The notes under the pieces are model-generated. The model was not told where the DNA came from and did no database searches. It saw only the letters and a list, made by a program, of their open reading frames with translations. A program made the translations under genes and the position numbers. From Ancylobacter pratisalsi (GTDB lineage Bacteria; Pseudomonadota; Alphaproteobacteria; Rhizobiales; Xanthobacteraceae), in contig NZ_CP048630.1 of NCBI RefSeq assembly GCF_010669125.1, positions 930,001-994,000 on the forward strand: a DNA stretch of 64,000 bases, read 5' to 3'. Positions 18,214 through 26,365 of this stretch are shown in pieces (within the stretch, counting starts at the first letter, position 1; each line of letters starts with the position of its first letter).

Positions 18214-19295
18214 CCGGCCGCCGGCAGCAGCGTGGCGTCGGAAGGGTCCCAGCTCAGCTGGACCCGCGAGCCGGTGCGGAGCCCGGCGGCGGAGCCGTCG
18301 GCCAGGCGCCGCACCTTGATCAAGACATCCGGGAGCGCGGCATTCACCGCTTCGATGATCACATTGGCCCCGAGGAAGCGGATATCGGTCACTTCCGCTG
18401 CCAGCCCCTGCGCCCCGGCATGCTCGACGTCGAGGCGGATATGCTCGGGCCGCACCGCGAGCAGAACCGCGCTGCTTTTCTCCAGCGCCGGCCCGTCCAC
18501 CGTCGCGGCGAGGCGGCCGGCGGCGGTGTCGATCGCGCAGAGGTGTCCGTCGACGGTCGCGAGCGTACCGGCGATCAGGTTGTTGTCGCCGAGGAACGAA
18601 GCGATGAACGCCGTGCGGGGCCGGCGATACAGCTCTTCCGGCGCCCCCTCCTGCTCGATGCGGCCGCGATTGACCACGATGATGCGGTCCGACAGCGCGA
18701 TCGCCTCCTCCTGGTCGTGGGTGATGAAGACGAAGGCGATGCCAAGCCGGCGCTGCAACGACTTGAGGAAGCGCTGCATCTGCGCGCGCAATTCGACATC
18801 GAGTGCCGACAGGGGTTCGTCGAGAAGGATGAGCCGCGGCTCGCAGATGATGGCGCGGGCCAGCGCCACGCGCTGGCGCTGGCCGCCGGACATCTGCGCG
18901 GGATAGCGCCCTCCGAGGGAGCCCAGCCCGACCGTATCCAGCACCTCGGCGACACGTTGGGCGATCTCCGCCTTCGGGCGCCCGCGCACCTTCAGGCCGT
19001 AGCCGACATTCTCGGCGACCGTCATGTGGTGGAACAGCGCGTAGTCCTGGAAGACCGTATTGAAGGGGCGCCGGTTGATCGGCACGGCGGAGAGGTCGCG
19101 CCCCTCGAACATCAGGCTTCCGCCGTCGATCCCCTCGAAGCCGCCGATGAGGCGCAGGATGGTAGTCTTGCCAGAGCCGGAAGGCCCGAGAATGGTGAGG
19201 AATTCGTTGTCGGCCACGGTGAGGTCGATGCCGTCGAGCACACGCACCGCGCCATAGCGTTTCGAGACGTTGTTGAGATGGAGGAGAGGCTGCAC
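18210..19295 (-). CDS. ABC transporter ATP-binding protein, PotA-like
   Basis: A 361-residue ATPase of the MalK/PotA type. Walker A is GPSGSGKTT at residues 37-45. The signature MSGGQRQRVALARA is followed by Walker B LILLDEPLSALD, and HDQEEA follows as the switch histidine. A C-terminal TOBE-type regulatory domain has VLLAVRPEHIRLD. It energises the two adjacent permeases. The gap of 95 bp to the binding-protein gene holds no gene. Confidence 0.95.
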   Translation of the reverse strand: MQPLLHLNNVSKRYGAVRVLDGIDLTVADNEFLTILGPSGSGKTTILRLIGGFEGIDGGSLMFEGRDLSAVPINRRPFNTVFQDYALFHHMTVAENVGYGLKVRGRPKAEIAQRVAEVLDTVGLGSLGGRYPAQMSGGQRQRVALARAIICEPRLILLDEPLSALDVELRAQMQRFLKSLQRRLGIAFVFITHDQEEAIALSDRIIVVNRGRIEQEGAPEELYRRPRTAFIASFLGDNNLIAGTLATVDGHLCAIDTAAGRLAATVDGPALEKSSAVLLAVRPEHIRLDVEHAGAQGLAAEVTDIRFLGANVIIEAVNAALPDVLIKVRRLADGSAAGLRTGSRVQLSWDPSDATLLPAAG

Positions 19296-19390
19296 GCTTG
19301 TGGTTCCGTCATCCTGTCGAGGAAGGCGGCATCAAGATGCCGCCCGAGGTCGTGGCCGTCCCGTCGGGCCGGCTCTGTCGAAGGCAACGA

Positions 19391-20410
19391 CTATTCGGCC
19401 GCTTTGACTTCGTTCCAGACCGCCTGACGGCGGGTATAGTCCTCGGGATTGTCCGCCCAGATCAGACGGCTCGCATAGTCCATGCCTTCGGGCGCATCGG
19501 TGGTCGAGCCGTAGCCGAACTTCTTGGCCATGTTTGCGCCGATTTTCTTCTGGAGCACGAAGTTCATCCACGCATAGGCGGCGTCAGGATTGGGCGTGCC
19601 GGCGCTGACCGAGAGATTGTCGAGCCAGCCGACCGCGCCCTCCTTCGGGATGGTATAGCCGACGTCGAAGCCCTTCTTCTGCAGGTTCACGGCGGCAAGT
19701 TCGCCCATGGAGAACATCAGCACCACATCGTTCTCGCTCCAGATGGTGGTGCCCTCGTCGAAGCCGGCGAAATAGGTCAGCAGGTTGCGCTTCAGCGCGA
19801 TCAGCTTGTCCTTCACCTGCGCGAACTGAGCGTCGTCGAGGTGGAACGGATCCTTGATACCGAGCACAATGGCGCCGAAATTCACGGCGTTGTTCGCGTC
19901 GTCGAGCGAAATGACCTTGCCCTTGTACTGCGGGTCCCACAGCACTTCCCAGCTCTCCGGTGCGGTCGGGAAGGTCTTCTTGTCATAAACCATGCCGAGC
20001 GAACCCCAGGCCCACGGCACACCATAGGTGGCGCCGTCGAAGGTCGCATTCGCCATCGACTTGAATTCCGGGAGAAGGTTGGCGGCGCTGGTGAGCTTGG
20101 CTTTGTCGATCGGCGAAATCAGCTTCTGGTCGGCATAGGCCTTCAGGCTGGCGGTATCGATGGTGACGACATCATAGTCCTTGCCGTTCGACGCCTTCAT
20201 CTTGGCGATCTGCTCGTCGACGCCGCCGACATAGGTCACCTTGACGGCAATGCCGGTCTCCTTCTCGAACTCCTCGACCCAGGCCGGATCGGCATAGCCT
20301 TCATAGGCAAGCAGGCGCACTTCGCCCTTCGACTGCGCGACTGCCGCCGCCGAGGTGAGAAGGGTGAGCGTGGTGAGCGACGCGGCCGCCGCCCTCGACA
20401 TCCAATTCAT
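19391..20410 (-). CDS. ABC transporter substrate-binding protein, PotD-like
   Basis: A 339-residue periplasmic binding protein with a signal peptide of about 25 residues (SLTTLTLLTSAAAVAQ). The mature protein shows the class D pattern for polyamine/Fe3+-type proteins: VRLLAYEGYADPAWVEEFEKE, GKDYDVVTIDTASL, GVPWAWGSLGMVYDKK and NAYAWMNFVLQK-like ends. It is the first gene of the leftward operon. Two copies of an AT-rich element lie between it and the divergent SDR gene at 20618. The ligand is unknown; the pathway genes around it suggest a sugar acid or deoxysugar. Confidence 0.93.
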   Translation of the reverse strand: MNWMSRAAAASLTTLTLLTSAAAVAQSKGEVRLLAYEGYADPAWVEEFEKETGIAVKVTYVGGVDEQIAKMKASNGKDYDVVTIDTASLKAYADQKLISPIDKAKLTSAANLLPEFKSMANATFDGATYGVPWAWGSLGMVYDKKTFPTAPESWEVLWDPQYKGKVISLDDANNAVNFGAIVLGIKDPFHLDDAQFAQVKDKLIALKRNLLTYFAGFDEGTTIWSENDVVLMFSMGELAAVNLQKKGFDVGYTIPKEGAVGWLDNLSVSAGTPNPDAAYAWMNFVLQKKIGANMAKKFGYGSTTDAPEGMDYASRLIWADNPEDYTRRQAVWNEVKAAE

Positions 20411-20445
20411 CGTCCGTCCTCCATCTGGTGCCGTTTGGCTGATGT

Positions 20446-20466
20446 AAAAAAATCATATTTATTATC
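20446..20466. promoter_or_regulatory. Candidate GntR operator, copy 1
   Basis: An A-run followed by ATCATATTT (20452-20460) and ATTAT, in a stretch far more AT-rich than the surrounding genes and about 45 bp upstream of the PotD-like gene. The same nine-base core occurs at 20568 and 23388, with one mismatch at 23453. Confidence 0.5.
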
Positions 20467-20562
20467 CTCGGTCAATTCACTTTGCCCCCAACAAGGCTGG
20501 AAATACCTTCTCACATATGCCATCCCTTCACCCAGAGAGCCGGAACCAGCTGGCGCTGAAGA

Positions 20563-20580
20563 TAAATATCATATTTTATT
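20563..20580. promoter_or_regulatory. Candidate GntR operator, copy 2
   Basis: TAAATATCATATTTTATT with core ATCATATTT at 20568-20576, 38 bp before the SDR start at 20618. Its placement mirrors copy 1 in this divergent promoter region. Confidence 0.5.
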
Positions 20581-20617
20581 CGGCAGTTATCTGCCGCGCG
20601 AGCGATCCGGAGCCCCC

Positions 20618-21424
20618 ATGACGACCGAGACCTCCCCTGGCATCTCCGCCGCGCGCCGCCTCGACGGGCGGGTCGCCGTCGTCACGGGAGCCGCGCGCGG
20701 GATCGGCCGCGCCATCGCCGAGCGCTTCGCCGCTGAGGGCGCGCAGGTGGTGGTGTTGGACATTGCGGAAGCCGAAGCCCGGGAAGTTGCCGCCGGCCTA
20801 GGGCCGAACGCGTTGGCGTTGCGCGGCGACATTGCCGATCCCGCTTCCGTGACTGCCTGCGCCCGGGCCATCGAGGCCCGGTATGGACGTTGCGACATCC
20901 TCGTCAACAACGCTGCCATTCTCGATTCCGCCGGGATCGACACCATGAGCTTCGAGCACTACCGCCGAGTGCTCGACATCAACCAGGACGGCGCGGTCCG
21001 GGTCACGCTCGCCCTGCTGCCGCTTATGCGGTGCGCGCAGCACAACCGAAAGATTCTCAACATCGTCTCGATACAGGGCGTACGCGGCACCCACGATTCG
21101 CTGGCCTACGCCACTGCCAAAGGCGCACTGGTCAATTTCACCCGCGCCCTCGCCTGTGATCTGGGCGCGGAGAACATCACGGTCAACGCCCTTGCGCCGG
21201 GCTTCATCGACACGCAGATGGCACAGCTGCCGGACGGGAGCGGCCACGAGCACGAGACCGACTGGTTCCGCGACATCTACATCAAATATGGCCGCATCCC
21301 GCTGCAACGCCCCGGCACGCCCGCCGACATTGCCGGCCCGGCTTTCTTCCTGTGCTCGGACGATGCGCGGTACGTCACCGGTCAGATCCTGCTGGTCGAC
21401 GGTGGCGTCTCGTCAACCTTCTAG
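20618..21424 (+). CDS. Short-chain dehydrogenase/reductase, probable sugar dehydrogenase
   Basis: A 268-residue SDR with VVTGAARGIGRAIAERFAA as the cofactor site, the NNAA motif, a Ser-containing IVSIQG, catalytic YATAK, and C-terminal TGQILLVDGGVSSTF. The start at 20618 follows the AT-rich operator; the open frame continues far upstream (to 19298) only because it is antisense to the binding-protein gene. It is convergent with the mutarotase-like gene, their stops sharing CTAG. The locus has an SMP-30 lactonase but no other obvious sugar dehydrogenase, so this enzyme may make the lactone; that assignment is inferred. Confidence 0.9.
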   Translation: MTTETSPGISAARRLDGRVAVVTGAARGIGRAIAERFAAEGAQVVVLDIAEAEAREVAAGLGPNALALRGDIADPASVTACARAIEARYGRCDILVNNAAILDSAGIDTMSFEHYRRVLDINQDGAVRVTLALLPLMRCAQHNRKILNIVSIQGVRGTHDSLAYATAKGALVNFTRALACDLGAENITVNALAPGFIDTQMAQLPDGSGHEHETDWFRDIYIKYGRIPLQRPGTPADIAGPAFFLCSDDARYVTGQILLVDGGVSSTF

Positions 21425-22434
21425 CGACCTGCGACCGGGCGCGCCGCGAGGCTGTAGCGGACGATCAGCGGCCTTTCCGGTATGGCGCAGAGACCGGTCG
21501 GCGTGCCGGCAGCGGCGATCGGGTTATCGTCCAGCGAGACCGCTTCGGCGAAGTCGAAACAGGAGGCGATCGGCTCGATGCCGAGCCCCCTATAGCGCCC
21601 GCCCCAGGGTACATCCGCCAGCACTCGGTCGCTGATCCAGAGCTGGCACGAGGGCAGCTTTTCGCGATCCCAGTCGATCGTGAGCGCCGCTCCCCGCTCA
21701 GCGAACACCACCTCGACCGGCGACTCGACCCCGCAAAGCTGGAGCACATCCTCCATCGGCTCCGCCTTGGGCAGGCAGCCCAGATCGACGAATCCGCCGG
21801 ACCGTGCCGGCACGCGCTCCAGACCCCCGAACACGCAGCCAACGGCGGCGCGCATCGCCGCGCCGGGAACGCAGGCCGGATAGGTCAACCCACGTCGGAA
21901 GCGGGCCTTGAGATGCAAGCTTCCCGGCGCAACATCCAGCGACAGGATCGGGTGCAGACCAAGAGAGAATCGGGCCCTGCGCCGGGCCTCGATCATGAGT
22001 TCAAGGTCAAGCGCCGGCTCATCCGGCCTCACCGTCAGCGTCCGGGTCAGCCGCCGGACCGCATGTTCGGGCGGATAGTCCAGCGTCAGGCGAAGTTGGT
22101 CGCCGCCCCGATCCACCACGGTCCACACCTCATTGGCGGCAAGACCGTGTGCGGGATCGTTGAACCGCTCAAGCCCGATCCCTCTCCACGACGGCGCGAT
22201 CTCCTCCAGCGGCCCGCCGCCCCCGAAGGGCAGACACACGAACTCCGCGCCGAGATAGCGCAGATGCGCCGGCAGACCGTACAGCGAGGGATCGTCGGGC
22301 GACCAATGCGGGCGGGCAAAAGGCGCGAACGGGCCATCCGGCAGCCGGAACACCAGTTCAGCCAGCATGGCGCCCTCCGGAAATACGCGCAACGAGCCGT
22401 GCGCCCAGTCGAGCGCAAGCGGCGCCTCGCTCAC
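21421..22434 (-). CDS. Aldose 1-epimerase (galactose mutarotase)-like protein
   Basis: A 337-residue protein with the galactose mutarotase-like beta-sandwich pattern. It has FPEGAMLAELVFRLPDG, YLGAEFVCLPFGGGG and GLERFNDPAHGLAANEVW (with the conserved histidine), then ARFSLGLHPILSLD and a late GLGIEPIASCFDFAEAV, where a glutamate in the usual catalytic region is retained. It probably interconverts sugar anomers before oxidation. The gene overlaps the GntR gene upstream by four bases, so regulator and enzyme are cotranscribed leftwards. Confidence 0.8.
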   Translation of the reverse strand: MSEAPLALDWAHGSLRVFPEGAMLAELVFRLPDGPFAPFARPHWSPDDPSLYGLPAHLRYLGAEFVCLPFGGGGPLEEIAPSWRGIGLERFNDPAHGLAANEVWTVVDRGGDQLRLTLDYPPEHAVRRLTRTLTVRPDEPALDLELMIEARRRARFSLGLHPILSLDVAPGSLHLKARFRRGLTYPACVPGAAMRAAVGCVFGGLERVPARSGGFVDLGCLPKAEPMEDVLQLCGVESPVEVVFAERGAALTIDWDREKLPSCQLWISDRVLADVPWGGRYRGLGIEPIASCFDFAEAVSLDDNPIAAAGTPTGLCAIPERPLIVRYSLAARPVAGR

Positions 22435-23303
22435 TTCAGTGCCGCGAGCAGCGAATCCTTGCCGTCGAGGATCACGTCACGCATGGCCCTCGCCGCCGCC
22501 TCGCCCTCGCCGCCGGTTATCGCCTCAAACACTGCCCGGTGCTGACCGATATCATCCTCGACGCTCTTGTCGGCCTTCAGCGCCTGCTGCTGGATCGAAA
22601 AGCTCAGATGCAGGAAGTCGGCGACGAGATGGGCGAAGGTGCCGAGCAGCGTATTATGGCTGGCTGCGAACACGGCCATGTGGAAGGCCACGTCCGCATG
22701 GGCGTAGCTGACCAGATCGCCGCTGGATGCCTCCATGGCATGGAGCGCCGCGCGGATCCGGCGCAGATCCTCGATGGTCGCCCGGCCGGTGGCGAGCTGG
22801 GCGGCAGCCGGCTCGATCATCAGTCGCAGCTCGATCAAATCGCGCATCATGGTGTCACGCAGCTCGGCCGATCCGCGCCCGTCGCCGAAATGCCAGGCGA
22901 GCACATCGCTGTCGAACGTGTTCCACAGGTCCCGCGGACGCACCCGCGTGCCGACCTTCTGGCGCATCTCGATCAGCCCCTTGGCAGCCAGCACCTTGAG
23001 CGCCTCACGAAGCGACGGACGGCTCGCCGCGAATTCCGCCATGAGATCCGGCTCGCGCGGCAGTAATTCGCCGGGCGCAAAGCGGCCGGAGACGATGGCG
23101 CGGCCGAGCTCTGTGATGACATGGCCCTGCACCCCGCTGATGCGATAGCCCGACGGGCGCACGGGACGCGCCGGCCGCTCATCGCCGGCCTCAGCTGTCT
23201 CAGGGCGCTTGCGCGGCGTCGATGGGCGCTCCGTCACGGCGCTCTCCGTCTTGCGTCTTGACTGAAACTGCGGCGCGGGCCGGCGCGAAACCGGCGGCCG
23301 CAT
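22431..23303 (-). CDS. GntR-family (FadR/FCD) transcriptional regulator
   Basis: An N-terminal winged helix is seen in ELGRAIVSGRFAPGELLPREPDLMAEFAASRPSLREALKVLAAKG (read in parts), followed by a helical FCD ligand domain (ELRDTMMRDLIELRLMIEPAAA; HADVAFHMAVFAASHNTLL). The frame is open to 23438, but that would cover the AT-rich operator at 23383-23400, so the start is placed at the ATG 23303 (290 aa); a GTG at 23237 is also possible. AT-rich elements occur upstream of this gene and of three transcription starts in the locus. It is therefore the likely local repressor, responding to a pathway intermediate. Confidence 0.9.
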   Translation of the reverse strand: MRPPVSRRPAPQFQSRRKTESAVTERPSTPRKRPETAEAGDERPARPVRPSGYRISGVQGHVITELGRAIVSGRFAPGELLPREPDLMAEFAASRPSLREALKVLAAKGLIEMRQKVGTRVRPRDLWNTFDSDVLAWHFGDGRGSAELRDTMMRDLIELRLMIEPAAAQLATGRATIEDLRRIRAALHAMEASSGDLVSYAHADVAFHMAVFAASHNTLLGTFAHLVADFLHLSFSIQQQALKADKSVEDDIGQHRAVFEAITGGEGEAAARAMRDVILDGKDSLLAALK

Positions 23304-23382
23304 CGCTCCTGCGCTAAGCGATATCCCGCACCCGCACAAGAGTTGATGGCCCGTCGGCGCAGGAGGCTGGCCATAAAATGAA

Positions 23383-23400
23383 TTTAAATCATATTTTAAA
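23383..23400. promoter_or_regulatory. Candidate GntR operator, copy 3
   Basis: TTTAAA-TCATAT-TTTAAA, an 18-bp element with self-complementary arms and the core ATCATATTT at 23388-23396. It lies upstream of the GntR gene and suggests autoregulation. Confidence 0.5.
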
Positions 23401-23448
23401 GCCGAACAAGGGCGGCTAATGTAAAAGCATCTGGACATTCTGCGCTCA

Positions 23449-23465
23449 TTAAATAATATTTTTAT
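23449..23465. promoter_or_regulatory. Candidate GntR operator, copy 4
   Basis: TTAAATAATATTTTTAT, core ATAATATTT at 23453-23461 (one mismatch to the other three copies), 38 bp before the binding-protein gene at 23504. That is the same distance as copy 2 to its gene. Confidence 0.45.
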
Positions 23466-23503
23466 GTCGGCATCGGCCGGCCTATCCAGATCAGGAGAAC
23501 GGC

Positions 23504-24358
23504 ATGCTCAAGACCATGTTGGCGGCCCTGCTCGCGGCCGTCGTCAGCGTTAGCGCGAGCGCACAGGAGTTCCAGTTCGAGGCCCCGCCGCTGTTCGACA
23601 ATTGCGGCGATGCGTCCCTGGCCCGCGCCAAGGCCGAAGGCGTCACCCTCGGCTTCTCGCCTTCTCCGCCTTATTCCTCGCTCGACCCCGCCACCAAGAA
23701 GGCCGGCGGGCTCGACGTCGAACTGGTGGAAGCGGCGCTCAAATGGGCTGGCGTCACCGACTTTAAATATGAGGTCATGCCGTTCGGCCAGCTCATCCCG
23801 GCACTGCTGGCGAAGCGCATCGACATCGTGACCGCCAACATCCACGTCACGCCGGACCGCCTCAAGGCAGTCTCCTTCTCCGGCCCGGCCTGGTGGTATG
23901 GCCCGGCGATCGTGGTCGCGAAGGGCAATCCAGCGGGCATCACCTCTTTCGGCAGCCTCAAGGGCAAGAAGGTGGGCGCCATCGCCGGCTCGGCGGCGGA
24001 CGAGTATCTGCGCAAGATCGGCGTCGCGGTGACCGCGTTCCAGACCGACGCCGAGGAGTTCGCCGCCATCTCAACCGGCCGCGTCGACGCCATCCTCGAC
24101 GATGACGTGAAGATCATCGAGTTCATGAAGGCCAATGGATCGGCCCCGATCGAGATCGTCGCCAACGTCACGATCCCGGACGAGCTGATCTTCAAATATG
24201 GCTACGGCTATGCCCGCTACGCGCTGCGCAAGGAAGACTGCTCGCTGCGCGCCGCCTTCACCCAGGGCCTCGCCGAAGTGCGCGGCAATGGTCAGGCCTC
24301 CGCGATTCTCAAGAGCTACGGACTGACCAACCGCAACCTGTTCTTCTTCCCGCTTTGA
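23504..24358 (+). CDS. ABC transporter substrate-binding protein, polar amino-acid type (SBP family 3)
   Basis: A 284-residue periplasmic protein with a signal peptide (LAALLAAVVSVSASAQ). The family 3 pattern is present: VTLGFSPSPPYSSLDP, GGLDVELVEAALK, FGQLIPALLAKRIDIVTANIHVTPDR with PVSF-like FSGPAW, then GSAADEYLRK and GRVDAILDDD. Although the family is named for amino acids, the neighbours (sugar-acid dehydratase, FAH-family hydrolase) suggest a carboxylate such as an aldonate. RBS AGGAGA precedes the ATG. The permease follows after a GC-rich hairpin. Confidence 0.92.
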   Translation: MLKTMLAALLAAVVSVSASAQEFQFEAPPLFDNCGDASLARAKAEGVTLGFSPSPPYSSLDPATKKAGGLDVELVEAALKWAGVTDFKYEVMPFGQLIPALLAKRIDIVTANIHVTPDRLKAVSFSGPAWWYGPAIVVAKGNPAGITSFGSLKGKKVGAIAGSAADEYLRKIGVAVTAFQTDAEEFAAISTGRVDAILDDDVKIIEFMKANGSAPIEIVANVTIPDELIFKYGYGYARYALRKEDCSLRAAFTQGLAEVRGNGQASAILKSYGLTNRNLFFFPL

Positions 24359-24386
24359 CGGCCCTCCTCCACCGTCGGCCCGGCGC

Positions 24387-24404
24387 GCGGGGCCCTGGCC
24401 CCGC
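24387..24404 (+). terminator. GC-rich hairpin between binding-protein and permease genes
   Basis: GCGGGGCC-CT-GGCCCCGC is a perfect 8-bp stem without a following T-run. It could protect the binding-protein transcript or reduce read-through, which would fit the usual excess of binding protein over permease. Confidence 0.5.
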
Positions 24405-24437
24405 CTGCCCTCTCCCGCTTGAGCAGCGGATCGCTTC

Positions 24438-25118
24438 ATGAACCTTCTCGATTTCTCCGTCGTCGATGAATATGGCTCCGTCTTCCTGCAGGGCCTTGCC
24501 ATAACGACCTTTCTCACCGTCGTCGTGATCCTACTGGCCGGAGTGCTCGCCATCCCGCTGGCGCTCGCCCGGATGTCGCCCGCTCGATGGATCCGTTGGC
24601 CGGCGGACTTCTATGTCGAGTTCATCCGCGCCACGCCGCTGATCCTGCAGCTCATCTACATCTATTATGTGCTACCCAGCGCCGGCATCCGGCTGGAGCC
24701 GGTCACGGCGGCGATTATCGGCCTGACCGTGAACTATTCCGCATTCATGAGCGAGGTCTACCGCTCCGGTATTCAGGCGGTGCCGAAGAGCCAGTATGAG
24801 GCCGCTCAGAGCCTCGGTATCGGCCGGACGGTCACCTTCATCAAGATCATCTTCCCGCAGGCATTCCGCACGGTTCTGCCCGCCCTCGGCAACTATCTCA
24901 TCGCCCTGTTCAAGGATACGGCCCTCGCCTCCGTGGTCACGGTGCAAGAGCTGATGTTCTCCGGGCAGATCATCGCCGCGCGCAACTACCAGTATTTCAC
25001 CGTCTACACTGTCACCGCCCTTCTCTATTTCTCGGTCGGCTTTCCCGCCGCCCTTCTCGTACGCCGGCTGGAGCGCTGGTCGCAGCGCGGCTGGTCTGCG
25101 CCAGACCGAAAGTCCTGA
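24438..25118 (+). CDS. ABC transporter permease, polar amino-acid type (HisM/GlnP family)
   Basis: A 226-residue inner-membrane permease. FLQGLAITTFLTVVVILLAG is the first span; WPADFYVEFIRATPLILQL and the EAA loop QYEAAQSLGIGRTVTFIKIIFPQAFR identify the HisM/GlnP family. Only one permease and no ATPase are encoded here, so the channel is probably a homodimer that borrows an ATPase encoded elsewhere. It is followed after nine bases by the dehydratase gene. Confidence 0.92.
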   Translation: MNLLDFSVVDEYGSVFLQGLAITTFLTVVVILLAGVLAIPLALARMSPARWIRWPADFYVEFIRATPLILQLIYIYYVLPSAGIRLEPVTAAIIGLTVNYSAFMSEVYRSGIQAVPKSQYEAAQSLGIGRTVTFIKIIFPQAFRTVLPALGNYLIALFKDTALASVVTVQELMFSGQIIAARNYQYFTVYTVTALLYFSVGFPAALLVRRLERWSQRGWSAPDRKS

Positions 25119-25127
25119 GTTCGCATC

Positions 25128-26297
25128 ATGCCCGACATCGCCTTGCCGAAAGTCACCATCCGCTCCATCGTGGTCGCGCCCCTGCTGGGCGAAAGTCCGA
25201 AAGGGGGATGGTCGGCCGAGATCAAGCCCGAGGATTCGGTGCATGCGCTCATTGCTGTGCACACCGAGGAGGGCCTCACAGGCCATGGCAGCGTGTTCAC
25301 CGACGGGCGGCTGGCACAGGCTGCCGTCGATGTGCTGGAGCCACTCTGGCGCGGCGAGAACGCTCTCGAACCCGAGCGCGTCAGCGAGAAGCTAAATCAG
25401 AACAGCTTCTGGATGGGGCGCGGTGGCAGCCTCACCCATGCCATCAGCGGCATCGATATCGCGCTGTGGGACATTCTCGGCAAGGCGCTCGGCCAGCCGG
25501 TCGGGCGGCTGCTCGGCGGCACCTATCGCGACCGCGTGACGCCCTATTGCTCACTGCTTATGGACGAGCCCGAGCGCATGGGCGACCTCATCGGCCCGCA
25601 CCGCGCGCGCGGCTTCAAGGCGTTCAAGATCGGCTGGGGGCCGTTCGGCCGTCGCGACAGCGCGAAACTGGATGAGGCGATCGTGCGTGCTGCGCGCGAG
25701 GCAGCCGGCCCCGATGCAAAGCTCTTCGTCGACGCGGGGGCCTCCGACGCCTATTGGCCACAGGGGCTGAAATGGGCACTCAACACTGCGCAGATGCTGC
25801 GCGACTATGAGGTCGGCTGGTTCGAGGAGCCGCTGCGCCCGGACGCGCTGGAGGATTTCCGCACGCTGCGGCAGGCGAGCCCGGTGCCGATCGCCGGGGG
25901 CGAGGTGCTCACACGCCGGCAGAGCTTCCTGCCCTGGCTGTCCGTCGCCGCCTTCGACATCGTGCAGCCGGACGTCACCAAGGTCGGCGGCCTCAGCGAG
26001 CAGCGGCGCATCGCCTGGCTCGCCGACGATTTCGGCCTGCGCTATGTCGGCCACGGCTGGAACACCGCGCTGGGGTTGGCCGCGGACCTCCAGCTCGCCT
26101 CCGCCCTGCCCCATTGCGATCTCGTCGAGTTCATCGGCGGCAGCGCCTATATCGATGGCATCGTCGCCGATCCTTTCGTGCTGGACGACGAGGGCCGGCT
26201 GCGCATTCCCGCCCGCCCGGGTCTGGGTGTCGCCCTCGATCCCGAGCCGCTCGCGCGCTTCACCCCCGCCCCCGCCTCGCTCTTCGCATCGGTCTGA
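25128..26297 (+). CDS. Enolase-superfamily sugar-acid dehydratase (mandelate racemase/MLE family), copy 2
   Basis: A 389-residue mandelate racemase-type enzyme. Metal ligands are seen in LFVDAGASDAYW (Asp), GWFEEPLRPD (Glu) and IAGGEVLTRRQ (Glu). A His-Asp dyad is seen in VQPDVTKVGGLSE and YVGHGWNTALGLA, and the basic motif is GFKAFKIGWGPFG. It should dehydrate an aldonate to a 2-keto-3-deoxy acid. It is nine bases after the permease and precedes the FAH-family and SDR genes, the set expected for the diketo-hydrolase branch of rhamnose/fucose-type catabolism. Confidence 0.93.
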   Translation: MPDIALPKVTIRSIVVAPLLGESPKGGWSAEIKPEDSVHALIAVHTEEGLTGHGSVFTDGRLAQAAVDVLEPLWRGENALEPERVSEKLNQNSFWMGRGGSLTHAISGIDIALWDILGKALGQPVGRLLGGTYRDRVTPYCSLLMDEPERMGDLIGPHRARGFKAFKIGWGPFGRRDSAKLDEAIVRAAREAAGPDAKLFVDAGASDAYWPQGLKWALNTAQMLRDYEVGWFEEPLRPDALEDFRTLRQASPVPIAGGEVLTRRQSFLPWLSVAAFDIVQPDVTKVGGLSEQRRIAWLADDFGLRYVGHGWNTALGLAADLQLASALPHCDLVEFIGGSAYIDGIVADPFVLDDEGRLRIPARPGLGVALDPEPLARFTPAPASLFASV

Positions 26298-26365
26298 CCG
26301 CTGCCGCCATAAAGCCGGAGCGCGCCCGCGCGCCCTCCGGGACACAATCAGAAGGAGAAACGTCA

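Noticed and set aside
19298..20617. Upstream extension of the SDR frame through the binding-protein gene
   Set aside because: It is antisense to the PotD-like gene and has no homology; the SDR has a good ATG at 20618 after the operator.
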